Source: Paenibacillus pasadenensis DSM 19293 (GTDB lineage: Bacteria > Bacillota > Bacilli > Paenibacillales > Paenibacillaceae). Taken from it: a stretch of DNA of 64,000 nt. Below are positions 1 to 9,065 of the stretch, piece by piece (the stretch's first letter is position 1; each line of letters opens with the position of its first letter). Under the pieces are notes generated by a model. The model did not search any database. It was given only the letters and a program-made list of their open reading frames with translations, and was not told the DNA's origin. A program made the translations under genes and the position numbers. Location of the stretch: positions 64,064 to 128,063 of the forward strand of contig NZ_KE383857.1 of assembly GCF_000422485.1 (NCBI RefSeq), read 5' to 3'.

Positions 1-2
1 TC

Positions 3-833
3 TTCAATCATCTCCTTCTCATCGTGATCGCACTGTCTTGCTTCTTGCCGCTCCTCCATTTGTTGGCCCAGTCATTCAGCAGTAAAGCGGCCATCAACGG
101 GAATATGGTTTCGTTCTGGCCCGTGTCCTTCCAGATCGACGCCTACGTCAAGACGTTCAACAACTCCAATTTCACCGGCTCGATGATGATCTCGATCATC
201 CGGACGATTCTGGGCACCGCGATCAGCATGGCCATCTTGACGACGGCCGGCTACGCGCTGTCCAAGGAGTTCCGCGGCAGGAACGCGCTGATGTGGATCT
301 TCGTCTTCACGATGCTCTTCTCCGGCGGCCTGATCCCGTCGTATCTGCTCGTGACCGGCCTCGGCATGAAGGATACGATCTGGGCGCTCGTGCTGCCGGG
401 AGCGTTCGGAGCGTACAACCTGATCCTGCTCATGAACTTCTTCCGCACGATTCCGAAGGCGCTCGAGGAAGCGGCGTTCATCGACGGAGCCTCCTTCTTC
501 GTGATCTTCCGAAGCGTCTATCTGCCGCTGTCCCTGCCCGGACTGGCGACGGTCGCGCTGTTCATCATGGTGGGCCACTGGAACTCCTGGTTCGACGGCC
601 TCCTCTACATGTCCGACACCTCGCGGTATCCGCTGGCGTCGTTCCTGCAGACGGTCGTCGTCCAGAACACGATGCAGAACCTGGCGATGAGCCAGGCGGA
701 AGTCGACGCGATGGCCGAGCAGAGCATCAAGGCGGCGCAGATCTTCATCAGCACGCTGCCGATCATCCTGGTGTATCCGTTCCTCCAGCGGTATTTTGTC
801 AAAGGGATCGTGCTGGGCGCGGTAAAAGAATAG
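3..833 (+). CDS. Carbohydrate ABC transporter permease, LplC type (5' end cut off)
   Basis: Inner-membrane permease subunit of a sugar importer. The reading frame is open to the left edge of the window, so the N-terminus is missing; the GTG at 24 lies inside the first membrane helix and is unlikely to be the real start. Hydrophobic helices alternate with short loops. The EAA loop that contacts the ATPase is visible around EEAAFIDGASFF, and the C-terminus (PFLQRYFVKGIVLGAVKE) is typical of the LplC/YtcP group. It lies 53 bp before a matching lipoprotein gene, so both probably belong to one operon whose other permease is outside the window. The substrate is inferred to be a plant cell-wall oligosaccharide from the neighbours. 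Confidence 0.93.
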   Translation, partial: FNHLLLIVIALSCFLPLLHLLAQSFSSKAAINGNMVSFWPVSFQIDAYVKTFNNSNFTGSMMISIIRTILGTAISMAILTTAGYALSKEFRGRNALMWIFVFTMLFSGGLIPSYLLVTGLGMKDTIWALVLPGAFGAYNLILLMNFFRTIPKALEEAAFIDGASFFVIFRSVYLPLSLPGLATVALFIMVGHWNSWFDGLLYMSDTSRYPLASFLQTVVVQNTMQNLAMSQAEVDAMAEQSIKAAQIFISTLPIILVYPFLQRYFVKGIVLGAVKE

Positions 834-886
834 CGGCTTCAATGACTCAACCCATATAAAGCAAACAACGAAAAGGGGACAGAACG

Positions 887-2563
887 ATGAAAAAAGCCAG
901 CTCGATTCTGATGACGGCCCTTCTGTCGGCAGGCCTCCTCGCCGGCTGCAGCGGCGGCGACCAGCCTTCCTCCGAAAAGGGAAGCACCCTGAAAGACGGC
1001 AAGTTCGATCCTCCGATTACATTGAAGATCGCCAAGCAGCAGGACGAGAACGCAGGCAAGTACCTGCCGGGCGAAAGCCTGAACGACAACGTGCTGACTC
1101 GCTGGGGAGTCGAGAAGCTCGGCATCAAGGTCGAGACGACGCTGCTCGGCGGAGACGGGGCTCAATACAACAACAAGCTGCGGCTGGCTCTGACCGGCTC
1201 CGAGCAGCTGCCGGACATCATCCCGGTCTACGATACGATGCTGGCCAACGACCTGATCCAGTCGGGACGCGTGAAGGAAATCACGGAGGACATCAAGTCC
1301 TACATGCCGGAGCGGCTGAAAAAGATCTACAAGGAATATCCGATGACGTTCAATCCGGTCATCCGGGACGGCAAGGTGTACGGCATGGCAATCGCGCCCA
1401 ACCTGACCGAAGGCGAAGTCATGCTGATCCGCCAAGACTGGCTGGACAACCTGAAGCTGAAGGCACCGACGACGATCGAGGAGTTCGAGCAGGTCATCGC
1501 CGCCTTTACGGACGGAGATCCGGACGGCAACGGCAAGAAAGACACGTACGGCTTCACGCTGTCCGGCAAGGATTCCTACAATACCGGCTGGGTCAGCGAT
1601 CCGGTCATGATCTTCAGCGCCTTTACGGGCAAGAACATCCCGCGCCAGTGGCATGAGGACAGCAGCGGCAAGCTCGTCTACGGCTCGGTCGATCCGAGCA
1701 ACAAGGAAGCGCTGGCCAAGCTGAGGGACTGGTACAGCAAGGGTTATTTGAAAAAGGAGCTGGCGACGAAAGGCGCTTGGGACGCGCTGGCCGACTTCAC
1801 GGAAGGCAAGGCCGGCATCATCATAGGCCGTCCTTGGCTGTACGGCTCGGTCAAAGACGTGGAGAAGAACGTTCAAGGCGCCAAGATCGAGGCCTATCCG
1901 ACGATCAACGGAATCGACGGAGGCAAGACGTACCAGTCGGGCCAGCTCAATGACGGCGTATTCATGTTCAACAAGGATTTCAACCAGATGGATGCCTTCT
2001 TCCTTTACTACGACAAGCTGTACGATGCGGCGTTCGGCACCGGAGACTTCGTGTACGGCTATGCCCAAGGATACGACTACGATATTGTGAACGGCGAGGT
2101 CACCTTCGATCCGCAGAAGTTCAACAAGCCGCTGGATGCGGTGCAGAGCGTCGGAAAGATGTCCTTCACGAAAAATATGCCGACCGCCGACGGTCCCGGC
2201 AAATCATTCTATGATCTCGCGCAAGGAGTGAAGCCGGACAACGGCGTTCTGATGAGATCGAACTCGAATGATGCGACGACTCAAAAAGGCTACGTCATCT
2301 CCTACGAGAACGCGGATGTGCTGCTGCCGAACGCGTTCAACGGGCCTCCGACGAAAACGATGCAAAGCACTTTGGAGCAGCTCAACACGATGGAGCAGGA
2401 GACCTATACGAAGATCATCTACAGCAAGGAGCCTCTCGAGGCGTTCGACACCTTCGTCAAGCAATGGTATGCGAAAGGCGGAGAGCAGATCACCAAGGAA
2501 GCGAACGAGTGGTACAGCGACGTCAAGAAAGTCGATACGATGGCTAATATGGGACTGAACTAG
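887..2563 (+). CDS. Extracellular solute-binding lipoprotein of sugar ABC transporter (LplA type)
   Basis: Substrate-binding lipoprotein, 558 aa, for the preceding permease. A type II signal peptide ends in the lipobox LLAGC, with the lipidated Cys at residue 21. The loop GDPDGNGKKDTYG, also present in the second binding protein of this window, is characteristic of the LplA-like family, and the length is normal for it. The start is preceded by an AAAGGGG ribosome site. No ATPase gene is nearby; these systems commonly share a multi-sugar ATPase encoded elsewhere. The ligand is not determined; the downstream GH43-like gene suggests an arabinose-, xylose- or galactose-containing oligosaccharide. 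Confidence 0.93.
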   Translation: MKKASSILMTALLSAGLLAGCSGGDQPSSEKGSTLKDGKFDPPITLKIAKQQDENAGKYLPGESLNDNVLTRWGVEKLGIKVETTLLGGDGAQYNNKLRLALTGSEQLPDIIPVYDTMLANDLIQSGRVKEITEDIKSYMPERLKKIYKEYPMTFNPVIRDGKVYGMAIAPNLTEGEVMLIRQDWLDNLKLKAPTTIEEFEQVIAAFTDGDPDGNGKKDTYGFTLSGKDSYNTGWVSDPVMIFSAFTGKNIPRQWHEDSSGKLVYGSVDPSNKEALAKLRDWYSKGYLKKELATKGAWDALADFTEGKAGIIIGRPWLYGSVKDVEKNVQGAKIEAYPTINGIDGGKTYQSGQLNDGVFMFNKDFNQMDAFFLYYDKLYDAAFGTGDFVYGYAQGYDYDIVNGEVTFDPQKFNKPLDAVQSVGKMSFTKNMPTADGPGKSFYDLAQGVKPDNGVLMRSNSNDATTQKGYVISYENADVLLPNAFNGPPTKTMQSTLEQLNTMEQETYTKIIYSKEPLEAFDTFVKQWYAKGGEQITKEANEWYSDVKKVDTMANMGLN

Positions 2564-2586
2564 CGCTTAACGGAGGGGAAGCAAGC

Positions 2587-3996
2587 ATGAGCCGAACGAA
2601 GATCATCCAAAACCAAAACGGTGCGCCGTGGCTGGACCAAGACGGGGAGCCGCTCCATGCGCATGGCGGAGGCATCCTGTACGACAACGGCTTCTATTAT
2701 TTGTTCGGCGAGAACCGGACCGGCCGCCGCAAAGTGAGCTGCTACCGGTCCCGGACGCTGTCGGACTGGGAATGGCGAGGCGATGTCCTGACGCTGGATT
2801 CCGACGTCGAGCCGCTCTATTGCCGGTCCTCGCTCGACCTGAATCCGTATTCGACGGACATCGGGGCCAATATCGAAAGGCCGAAGGTGCTGTTCAACGC
2901 CAAGACGGGGCAATACGTCATGTGGATGCATTGGGAGAACGGCAACGACTATCGGGATGCCCGCTGCGCGGTCGCGACTTGCGACACGGTCGACGGCGAC
3001 TATACGTATCGCGGCAGCTTCAATCCGATCGGCCACATGTCCCGGGACTGCACGCTGTTCCAAGACGACGACGGCACGGCTTACTTCCTGTCGGCGGCCA
3101 GGGAAAATGCGGATCTGCTCGTCTACCGGCTGTCGGACGACTACCTGGTCATCGACGAGCTCGTCAAGACGCTGTGGCCGGGCCAATACCGGGAGGCCCC
3201 GGCGGTGATGAAGCGCGACGGCGTCTACTTCATGACGACCTCGGCCTGCACGGGCTGGCATCCCAATCCCGGAGCCTATGCGTACGCGGACAGCCTGACC
3301 GGCCGCTGGTCGCCGCTGCTGCCGCTTGGCGACGCGACGACCTATGATACGCAGCCGACGTTCATCGTGCCGATACGCGGCACGGAGACGACCTCCTATC
3401 TCTACCTGGGAGACCGCTGGGATCCGACCGACTACCAGCAGTCCGGCTATGCGCTGCTTCTGCTGGAGTTCCCGGACGACCGGACGATGGAGATGCGCTG
3501 GGCGGATACGCTGGAGATCGATTTCGAGACGGGGCGGGTCGAGGCTGTCGTCCAAGAGCCGGAGGAGCAGCGGATCCGAATCCGCGACGTAGGCGAGCGG
3601 CTGTACCTCGCAGCGGACGGCGAAGCGGCGATCGTCACGAATCTCCATTATCAGGCTGACGAGCAGATCTGGGCGGTCGAGCCCGCCGCCGAGGGAAGCA
3701 TGCGCCTTCGGAATGTCCGTACGGGACGCTACCTTGGAGCGGACTCCGAACAGAGGAAGGTCATGCTGGCCGCCGCCGAAGCGGCCGGCGAGCATGAATG
3801 GAGCCTGCTGCCGATCGACGAGGAGAGGGGCATGCTGATCCACCGGCAATCGGGACTGGCGCTGGCGATGGCGGAGGATCGCCAGAGCGGCGAGCTGATT
3901 CTGGCGGAAGGCAGCGAATTCAAGCATGACCGGAGGCTCGGTTCCGATCCGCGCTGGTTCCTGCTCGCGCCGGTCCGCGGCGGAGCAGCGGGCTAG
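2587..3996 (+). CDS. GH43-like glycoside hydrolase with C-terminal ricin-type beta-trefoil
   Basis: 469 aa, no signal peptide, so probably cytoplasmic. The N-terminal ~310 residues show a five-bladed propeller pattern of GH43 type: HAHGGGILYDNGFYYLFGE near the start, a SRDCTLFQDDDG blade, and YREAPAV carrying the likely general acid Glu. The segment TYDTQPTF resembles the Gln-containing active-site strand of exo-beta-1,3-galactanase-like GH43 enzymes, which lack the usual Asp base; that assignment is my inference. Residues ~320-465 contain three repeats of the form RNVRTGRYLGAD...W, as in ricin/CBM13 trefoils. It begins 23 bp after the binding protein behind GGAGGGG, and so is co-transcribed with it. 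Alternative: another GH43 subfamily acting on arabinan or xylan. Confidence 0.8.
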   Translation: MSRTKIIQNQNGAPWLDQDGEPLHAHGGGILYDNGFYYLFGENRTGRRKVSCYRSRTLSDWEWRGDVLTLDSDVEPLYCRSSLDLNPYSTDIGANIERPKVLFNAKTGQYVMWMHWENGNDYRDARCAVATCDTVDGDYTYRGSFNPIGHMSRDCTLFQDDDGTAYFLSAARENADLLVYRLSDDYLVIDELVKTLWPGQYREAPAVMKRDGVYFMTTSACTGWHPNPGAYAYADSLTGRWSPLLPLGDATTYDTQPTFIVPIRGTETTSYLYLGDRWDPTDYQQSGYALLLLEFPDDRTMEMRWADTLEIDFETGRVEAVVQEPEEQRIRIRDVGERLYLAADGEAAIVTNLHYQADEQIWAVEPAAEGSMRLRNVRTGRYLGADSEQRKVMLAAAEAAGEHEWSLLPIDEERGMLIHRQSGLALAMAEDRQSGELILAEGSEFKHDRRLGSDPRWFLLAPVRGGAAG

Positions 3997-4012
3997 CTAA
4001 AAGGAATGGCTG

Positions 4013-4070
4013 CCCCCTGAATCGGCTTTGGAGGCTTTTCAGCTCCAAGGACGGTTCAGGGGGTCTGTTT
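4013..4070 (+). terminator. Long hairpin after the GH43-like gene
   Basis: CCCCCTGAA at 4013-4021 pairs with TTCAGGGGG at 4055-4063, with an inner TTTGGAG/CTCCAAG stem, followed by a T-containing stretch. It probably ends the ABC transporter/GH43 transcript. Confidence 0.7.
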
Positions 4071-4187
4071 TGCAACCGTTTTTCACTGATTTCAGCCGGG
4101 TTTTTGGACCATGGGCATTGTAAAATGAAGATGCTGCGCGTCTTCTGTATGAGATGGCGAGTCTGCAGCGGGAAGGAGAATGGGCAG

Positions 4188-5024
4188 ATGGGTTATGGCA
4201 CATTGGCGCATACGGTCGGCCGGCTGCCGCTGCGCGAGCTGACCGGCAAGCTTGCCGGCCGGGGCATCGACTTCGTGCAGCTGGCGCTCTCCAAGGCGAT
4301 TGCGGATATCGACACGAGCCCGGGCAAGCTCAGTCCGGCGCTTGCCAACCATATCGCGGAACAATTTGAGCGCGTCGGCGTGCGAATCGGAGTGCTGGGC
4401 TGCTACATCGATCCGATCCATCCCGATCCGGAGGCGCGCAGGCGCGAAATCGGGAGGTTCAAGGAGCATCTGCGGTTCGCCAGAGACTTCGGCGCGCCGA
4501 TCGTGGCGACGGAGACGGCATCGCTCCAGACGTATGCGAGCCGGCGTCCGGACGATTACGAAGCGTTCGGCTGGAGCGTCCTCAAGGAGACGGTAGAGGA
4601 GCTGGCCGAGGAAGCGGAGCGCTGGGGAGTGACGATCGGGCTGGAGCCGGTCAGTTACCATACGCTGTCCAGCGCAGCCAAGATGGAGCGGCTGCTGGGC
4701 GAGGTGCCTTCGTCGACGCTTGGCGTCGTGTTCGATCCGGTCAACCTGCTGACTGTCAGCCTCATGGATGATCAGGAAGCGTTTCTCGACGAGGCGTTCG
4801 AGCGGTTCGGCAGCCGGATCGTGCTCGCGCATCTCAAGGATGCGGCTATCGTCGGCTCCGAGCTGCGCCACCTGCCTCCAGGCCAGGGACAGTTCGCGAC
4901 GGAGCCGTTTCTCGCGCGGCTGCATGCGGCCAAGCCGCTCCTCGACCTGTCGTTGGAAGAAGTGGACGGAGACAGCCTGGACTCCGCGCTGGCCTGGGTA
5001 CGCGGATTGCAGCAGCCGCGCTGA
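4188..5024 (+). CDS. Sugar phosphate isomerase/epimerase family protein (TIM barrel)
   Basis: 278 aa, cytoplasmic, of the xylose isomerase-like/AP endonuclease 2 fold. Metal-ligand-type positions are visible in the segments VATETAS, GLEPVSYH, VFDPVNLL and LAHLKDAA, spaced as in this superfamily. I chose ATG 4188 because GGAAGGAG lies 8 bases upstream; an in-frame ATG at 4104 has no ribosome site and would add an atypical N-terminus. It follows the terminator after the GH43-like gene, so it may have its own promoter. Family members isomerise or epimerise hexoses, inositols or uronates; the exact substrate cannot be read from the sequence. Confidence 0.82.
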   Translation: MGYGTLAHTVGRLPLRELTGKLAGRGIDFVQLALSKAIADIDTSPGKLSPALANHIAEQFERVGVRIGVLGCYIDPIHPDPEARRREIGRFKEHLRFARDFGAPIVATETASLQTYASRRPDDYEAFGWSVLKETVEELAEEAERWGVTIGLEPVSYHTLSSAAKMERLLGEVPSSTLGVVFDPVNLLTVSLMDDQEAFLDEAFERFGSRIVLAHLKDAAIVGSELRHLPPGQGQFATEPFLARLHAAKPLLDLSLEEVDGDSLDSALAWVRGLQQPR

Positions 5025-5090
5025 CGGCGCTGCTCTGCGGCGAGCGCCGCCCGGGGAAGTATCGCGGGCTTGCAAGCCGCGTCACGTGAT

Positions 5091-5132
5091 GAAGCCTCTG
5101 TTCCTGCCATGCGCAGAAGACGGAGGCTTTTC
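5091..5132 (+). terminator. Probable terminator after the isomerase gene
   Basis: AAGCCTC-T-GT pairs with AC-G-GAGGCTT around a ~17 nt loop and runs into TTTT. Confidence 0.5.
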
Positions 5133-5210
5133 CATGCCGATCGGACGGCAGGCAAGTCGAATATACGGAAAAAATAAACCTGTTTTTCTTGAAAAAGGCA
5201 AAAAACGCCC

Positions 5211-5239
5211 TGTTTCCGTGAACCTTTCGATGCTACACT
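5211..5239 (+). promoter_or_regulatory. Candidate promoter of the rhamnogalacturonan lyase gene
   Basis: Extended -10 TGCTACACT (hexamer 5234-5239) with a weak -35 TGTTTC (5211-5216) at 17 bp spacing. The cre-like box starts about 15 bp after the -10, where a bound repressor would block transcription. The remaining ~80 bp to the start codon show nothing else clear. Confidence 0.45.
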
Positions 5240-5254
5240 AAGGGCGAAAATAAA

Positions 5255-5268
5255 TGATAGCGTTTACA
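5255..5268 (+). promoter_or_regulatory. cre-like operator (CcpA / LacI family)
   Basis: TGATAGCGTTTACA matches the Bacillus cre consensus TGWNANCGNTNWCA at every defined position. Being just downstream of the putative promoter, it predicts repression of the pectin lyase gene when preferred sugars are present. A local LacI-type regulator could use the same site. Confidence 0.75.
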
Positions 5269-5351
5269 TTAAGAGGGGAGGCGAGAATGCAACCCGTCGG
5301 AACGCATAGCCGACGCCATCGCTATTTTAATGAAACAAGGAGGAGAAATTG

Positions 5352-7238
5352 ATGAACTCATGGTACCGCAAGCCGCTGAAATGGGCTGTAATCGCCCTGT
5401 CCAGCGCTATCTTGGGCACGGCCTTGCTGACGAGCGCTCCCGCTCAGGCCGCCGCGGCCAGGCAGATGGAGAAGCTCGACCGCGGCCTGACGGCGGTCAA
5501 GATCAATGGAGGCGTGCTGGTGAGCTGGAGGCTGCTCGGCACAGACGCCGGCTCGGTCAGCTTCAATCTGTACCGCGGAAGCACGAAGGTGAACGCCAGT
5601 CCGATCACCTCCAAGACGAACTACCTCGATGCGGCCGGCACGACCTCTTCGAGCTACACGGTTCGCGCCATCGTCGGAGGCGTAGAGCAGGCGGCATCGC
5701 CGCCGGCGTCGGTGTGGGCGAACAACTACCTGGACGTGCCGCTCCAGATCCCTGCCGGGGGAACGACTCCGGACGGCGTCAGCTACACGTATCAGCCGAA
5801 TGACGCGAGCGTCGGCGATCTGGACGGAGATGGAAGCTACGAGATCGTCGTGAAATGGGACCCGACCAATGCGAAGGACAATTCGCAAGGCGGCTATACC
5901 GGCAACGTGTATCTGGACGCCTACGAGCTGAACGGCACCCGCCTCTGGCGGATCAATCTCGGCAGGAACATCCGCGCTGGCGCGCATTATACGCAGTTCC
6001 TCGTCTATGACTTCAATGGAGACGGCAAGGCGGAGGTCGTCTGCAAGACAGCCGACGGCACGGTGGACGGCACAAATGTAACGATCGGAAGCGCCACAGC
6101 CGATCATCGCAACAGCGGCGGCTACATTTTGGCCGGGCCGGAATATTTGACCGTATTCGCAGGCAATACGGGAGCTGCGCTATCCACGGTCAGCTATGAC
6201 CCGCCGCGCGGCAACGTGAGCGATTGGGGCGACGGCTACGGCAACCGGGTGGACCGCTTCCTCGCCGGCGTCGCCTACCTGGACGGAGTCCGGCCGAGCA
6301 TCGTCATGGCCAGAGGCTATTACACCCGCGCCGTGCTGGTCGCCTACGACTGGCGCAACGGCGCCCTCACTAAGCGCTGGACGTTCGACAGCAACAGCTC
6401 GGCCAATGCGGGAACGGCCGGACAGGGCAATCATCAGCTGGCCGTCGCCGACGTCGACGGCGACAGCAAGGATGAGATCGTATACGGCGCGTTCGTCGTC
6501 GATGACAACGGAACGAAGCTGGTCAACACGAGCAGAGGGCATGGCGATGCGCTGCATGTCGGCGATCTCGATCCGTCCCGTCCCGGCCTCGAGGTGTTCA
6601 AGGTCAACGAAAGCTCGCCTTACGGCGCCTATTCCTACGATCCGAAAACGGGCTCGATCCTATGGAGCGTCACGGCCAGCGCGGATACCGGACGCGGCAT
6701 GACGGCGGACATCGATCCGCGCTACTTGGGCGAGGAGATGTGGGCCACGAACGGGGTCGGCTTGCGGACGGCCAAAGGGGTCCTGATTACGAATTCGTCC
6801 CCAGCCTCGGTCAACTTCGGCATCTGGTGGGACGGCGATCTGCAGCGCGAGCTGCTGGATCATACGTGGAGCGGCAGCACGAGCACGGGCGTCGGCAAGA
6901 TCGAGAAGTGGAACTACGCGACCTCGAGCGTGACCAATCTGCTGACCGCCTCCGGCACGCTGTCGAACAACCATACGAAGGGCACGCCGAGCCTGCAGGC
7001 CGATCTATTCGGCGACTGGCGGGAAGAAGTCATCTGGCGCAAGAGCGACAACTCGGCGCTGCGCATCTACACGACGCCGTACGAGACGAGCCATCGCTTC
7101 TATACGCTGATGCACGATCCGGTCTATCGGCTGTCGATCGCCTGGCAGAACGTCGCCTACAACCAGCCTCCCCATACGGGCTTCTACTTGGGAGAAGGGA
7201 TGGCGGCTCAGCCCGTTCCCGACCTGTATACGCCATAA
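5352..7238 (+). CDS. Secreted rhamnogalacturonan endolyase, polysaccharide lyase family 11
   Basis: 628 aa. It cleaves the rhamnogalacturonan I backbone of pectin by beta-elimination outside the cell. A signal peptide with a typical hydrophobic core ends near SAPAQAAAA. Next comes a fibronectin-like N-terminal domain (about 40-125), then an eight-bladed propeller rich in Asp loops (DLDGDGSYEIVVKWDPTNA, DFNGDGKAEVVCKTADGT, DVDGDSKDEIVYG) that bind calcium in YesW/YesX. Length and order match YesW-type PL11 enzymes. ATG 5352 is chosen over TTG 5349 because AGGAGGAG ends 7 bases before it. A cre box upstream predicts catabolite repression. The products would feed the rhamnose operon at 42.9 kb. 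Confidence 0.93.
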   Translation: MNSWYRKPLKWAVIALSSAILGTALLTSAPAQAAAARQMEKLDRGLTAVKINGGVLVSWRLLGTDAGSVSFNLYRGSTKVNASPITSKTNYLDAAGTTSSSYTVRAIVGGVEQAASPPASVWANNYLDVPLQIPAGGTTPDGVSYTYQPNDASVGDLDGDGSYEIVVKWDPTNAKDNSQGGYTGNVYLDAYELNGTRLWRINLGRNIRAGAHYTQFLVYDFNGDGKAEVVCKTADGTVDGTNVTIGSATADHRNSGGYILAGPEYLTVFAGNTGAALSTVSYDPPRGNVSDWGDGYGNRVDRFLAGVAYLDGVRPSIVMARGYYTRAVLVAYDWRNGALTKRWTFDSNSSANAGTAGQGNHQLAVADVDGDSKDEIVYGAFVVDDNGTKLVNTSRGHGDALHVGDLDPSRPGLEVFKVNESSPYGAYSYDPKTGSILWSVTASADTGRGMTADIDPRYLGEEMWATNGVGLRTAKGVLITNSSPASVNFGIWWDGDLQRELLDHTWSGSTSTGVGKIEKWNYATSSVTNLLTASGTLSNNHTKGTPSLQADLFGDWREEVIWRKSDNSALRIYTTPYETSHRFYTLMHDPVYRLSIAWQNVAYNQPPHTGFYLGEGMAAQPVPDLYTP

Positions 7239-7244
7239 GCCATG

Positions 7245-7289
7245 ACCAAAAAAGCATCCCGCGCCCGCCGCGGGATGCTTTTTTTGGTC
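7245..7289. terminator. Bidirectional terminator between PL11 and AraC-type genes
   Basis: ACCAAAAAAGCATCCCGCG is followed by a 5-nt loop and its complement ending in seven Ts. A- and T-runs on both sides make it work for both convergent genes; it reaches the stop codon of the AraC-type gene. Confidence 0.9.
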
Positions 7290-7722
7290 AGCTCCGGCCT
7301 TGAGCCGGGAAGCGAAGCGGGTCCTTCCGGTGCTTTTTGCGATACTGCAGAGGCGTGCACTCGGTCTGCGCCTTGAACGTCTTGCCGAAGCGAGCCGGAT
7401 CGCGAAAGCCGACCTTCTCGGCGATGAGGCTGACCTTCCAAGGCGTCTCGCGCAGCAGCTGCTGCGCCTTCATGATGCGGACCGTGGCGAGATAATCCCG
7501 ATAGGTGAGCCGGACCGTCCGTTTGAACAGCTTGCTGAGATAAAACGGGCTGAAATGGAATTCCTTGGCGAGCAGCGACAGGGAAAGCGGCTGCGCGTAG
7601 TTTTCGTGAATATAGCGGACGACCCGAGCCAACCGCTCGTCGGCCGCCGGCGCGGAACCGAAGGCCGGCCTGCTTCTGCTGGCGCAGCCCAGCTCGTCCG
7701 ATAGGCATTCGACATCTGCCAT
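7288..7722 (-). CDS. AraC family DNA-binding domain protein (short)
   Basis: 144 aa transcriptional regulator. Almost the whole protein is the double helix-turn-helix of the AraC family: first helix pair around LSLSLLAKEFHFSPFYLSKLFKR, second around VSLIAEKVGFRDPARFGKTFK, closing with the usual PLQYRKK. Family members are normally 250-300 aa; the ligand-binding domain is missing, so this is either a stand-alone SoxS-like activator or a remnant. GGAGGGAA before the ATG supports translation. It converges on the PL11 gene, which is a possible target, but no site ties them together. Confidence 0.85.
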   Translation of the reverse strand: MADVECLSDELGCASRSRPAFGSAPAADERLARVVRYIHENYAQPLSLSLLAKEFHFSPFYLSKLFKRTVRLTYRDYLATVRIMKAQQLLRETPWKVSLIAEKVGFRDPARFGKTFKAQTECTPLQYRKKHRKDPLRFPAQGRS

Positions 7723-7857
7723 TCCTTGATTCCCTCCTTTCTTGTGCGGCGCTGCCAGTTTAGGCTGAAAAGCGTTTTTCTGCCAGAGAGAAAGCAGAGG
7801 AGTTCTTGTCGGAATCCGATTCGTTGCCGTCGCAGGCGCTCCGAAAGATGAAATTTA

Positions 7858-7886
7858 ATGTCACTTGATCCGATATAACATGACAT
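7858..7886. promoter_or_regulatory. Inverted repeat upstream of the chemoreceptor-like gene
   Basis: ATGTCA (7858-7863) and TGACAT (7881-7886) flank 17 bp containing GATATAAC, a possible -10. This could be an operator for the following operon; the binding protein is unknown. Confidence 0.35.
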
Positions 7887-7967
7887 GCGGCATTCTCGAG
7901 GAGGTGGGCACGGAGTCTTGTGAAACGCGAAGCATCCAGTTTAGTCGCGAAGATGGAGGAGAAATCG

Positions 7968-9065
7968 TTGAAAACGAAAGCAACATGGCCGCGCTGGCTG
8001 AAGGTCCTTCCGGAGCGCTGGCGCAGCGGCATGAGCCGCGAGGAGAAGAACGGCCGGGAGCAGGAGCGGCCGGGAGCGGGGCTGCCGCCTCATCGGCAAG
8101 ACGAGGCTTCGGCCCGGGAGCGCGCGGCGCTGGAGGGCATCCGCGGCTTGTCCGAGGAGATGGCGGCGACGTCCTCCAAGCTGGTGAAGGAAGCGGAATT
8201 CACGATTGAAATGGCGGAGGGCATCGCGCTCTCGATCGAGCAGGTGTCGCAGGGCAGCGAGTCGATCGCCGCCGGAGCGTTGTCCAACCGCGCGATGCTC
8301 GAGGAGGTGTCGCTCGGGATGAGCCATATCGCCGACTCTTCCTATGCGCTGGCTCAGGAGACGGCGGACGTGACGGGCAGGGCGGAAGTCGGCCTCGGCA
8401 CGATCGACCGCGCGGTGGAGCAGATGGAGCGGGTATCCCGTTATGCCGAGCTGCAGATCGAGTCGATGACCCGCATGAACCGGCTGAACGAGGAGATCGA
8501 GCAGATCGCGCTCATCGTAGGCCAGATTTCCAGCCAGATCAATCTGCTGAGCCTCAACGCGGCGATCGAGGCGGCTCATGCCGGAGAGTACGGACGAGGC
8601 TTCTCGGTCGTCGCCGACGAGATCCGCAAGCTGGCCGAGCAGTCCGCGGCGTCGGCCCGCGACATCGGCAAGACGGCGGCGGACATCCGCAGCAATTCCA
8701 AGCAGTCGGCGGAAGCGATGAACCGCTTCGGAGGCGAGCTGCGCTCCGGCGTGGAGCATGTCGGCGAAGCCGGCCAAGCGTTCCACCACATCGTGCAGAT
8801 GACGGCGCGGGTTTCGGAGAAGGTGCAGGAGATTTCCAGCGTGACGGAGCAGGTGAACGCAGGCACGTCGGAGATTCTCGTCTCCGTGCGCCAGACGTCG
8901 GACAGCACCGAGGTGTCGATGGCCAGCTCCAAGGAGATCGCCTTGTGCGTGGACGACCAGCTGCAATCCATCCAGCAGACGCTGAATCATGCGCGCCAGC
9001 TGCGCGAGCAGGCCGCGCGCCTGCAGGAGCTGGCGGTTCTGGAAGAGGCGGGAGAGGCTCGATGA
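7968..9065 (+). CDS. Soluble methyl-accepting chemotaxis-like signalling protein
   Basis: 365 aa from the preferred TTG start. No transmembrane segment. The last ~270 residues are a long coiled-coil MCP signalling domain. The hairpin tip contacting CheA/CheW is recognisable around [18 protein letters not shown] and [17 protein letters not shown]. The N-terminal ~70 residues are basic and variable and show no recognisable sensor domain. TTG 7968 has GGAGGA with 7-nt spacing; GTG 7920, adding 16 residues, is an alternative behind CGGAG. Its stop overlaps the start of the GAF gene by ATGA, so the GAF protein is translationally coupled and may be its sensory partner. Confidence 0.85.
   Translation: MKTKATWPRWLKVLPERWRSGMSREEKNGREQERPGAGLPPHRQDEASARERAALEGIRGLSEEMAATSSKLVKEAEFTIEMAEGIALSIEQVSQGSESIAAGALSNRAMLEEVSLGMSHIADSSYALAQETADVTGRAEVGLGTIDRAVEQMERVSRYAELQIESMTRMNRLNEEIEQIALIVGQISSQINLLSLNAAIEAAHAGEYGRGFSVVADEIRKLAEQSAASARDIGKTAADIRSNSKQSAEAMNRFGGELRSGVEHVGEAGQAFHHIVQMTARVSEKVQEISSVTEQVNAGTSEILVSVRQTSDSTEVSMASSKEIALCVDDQLQSIQQTLNHARQLREQAARLQELAVLEEAGEAR

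Noticed and set aside
7865..8209. Alternative frame overlapping the start of the chemoreceptor-like gene
   Set aside because: No recognisable sequence; the overlapping frame has the MCP domain and better ribosome sites.
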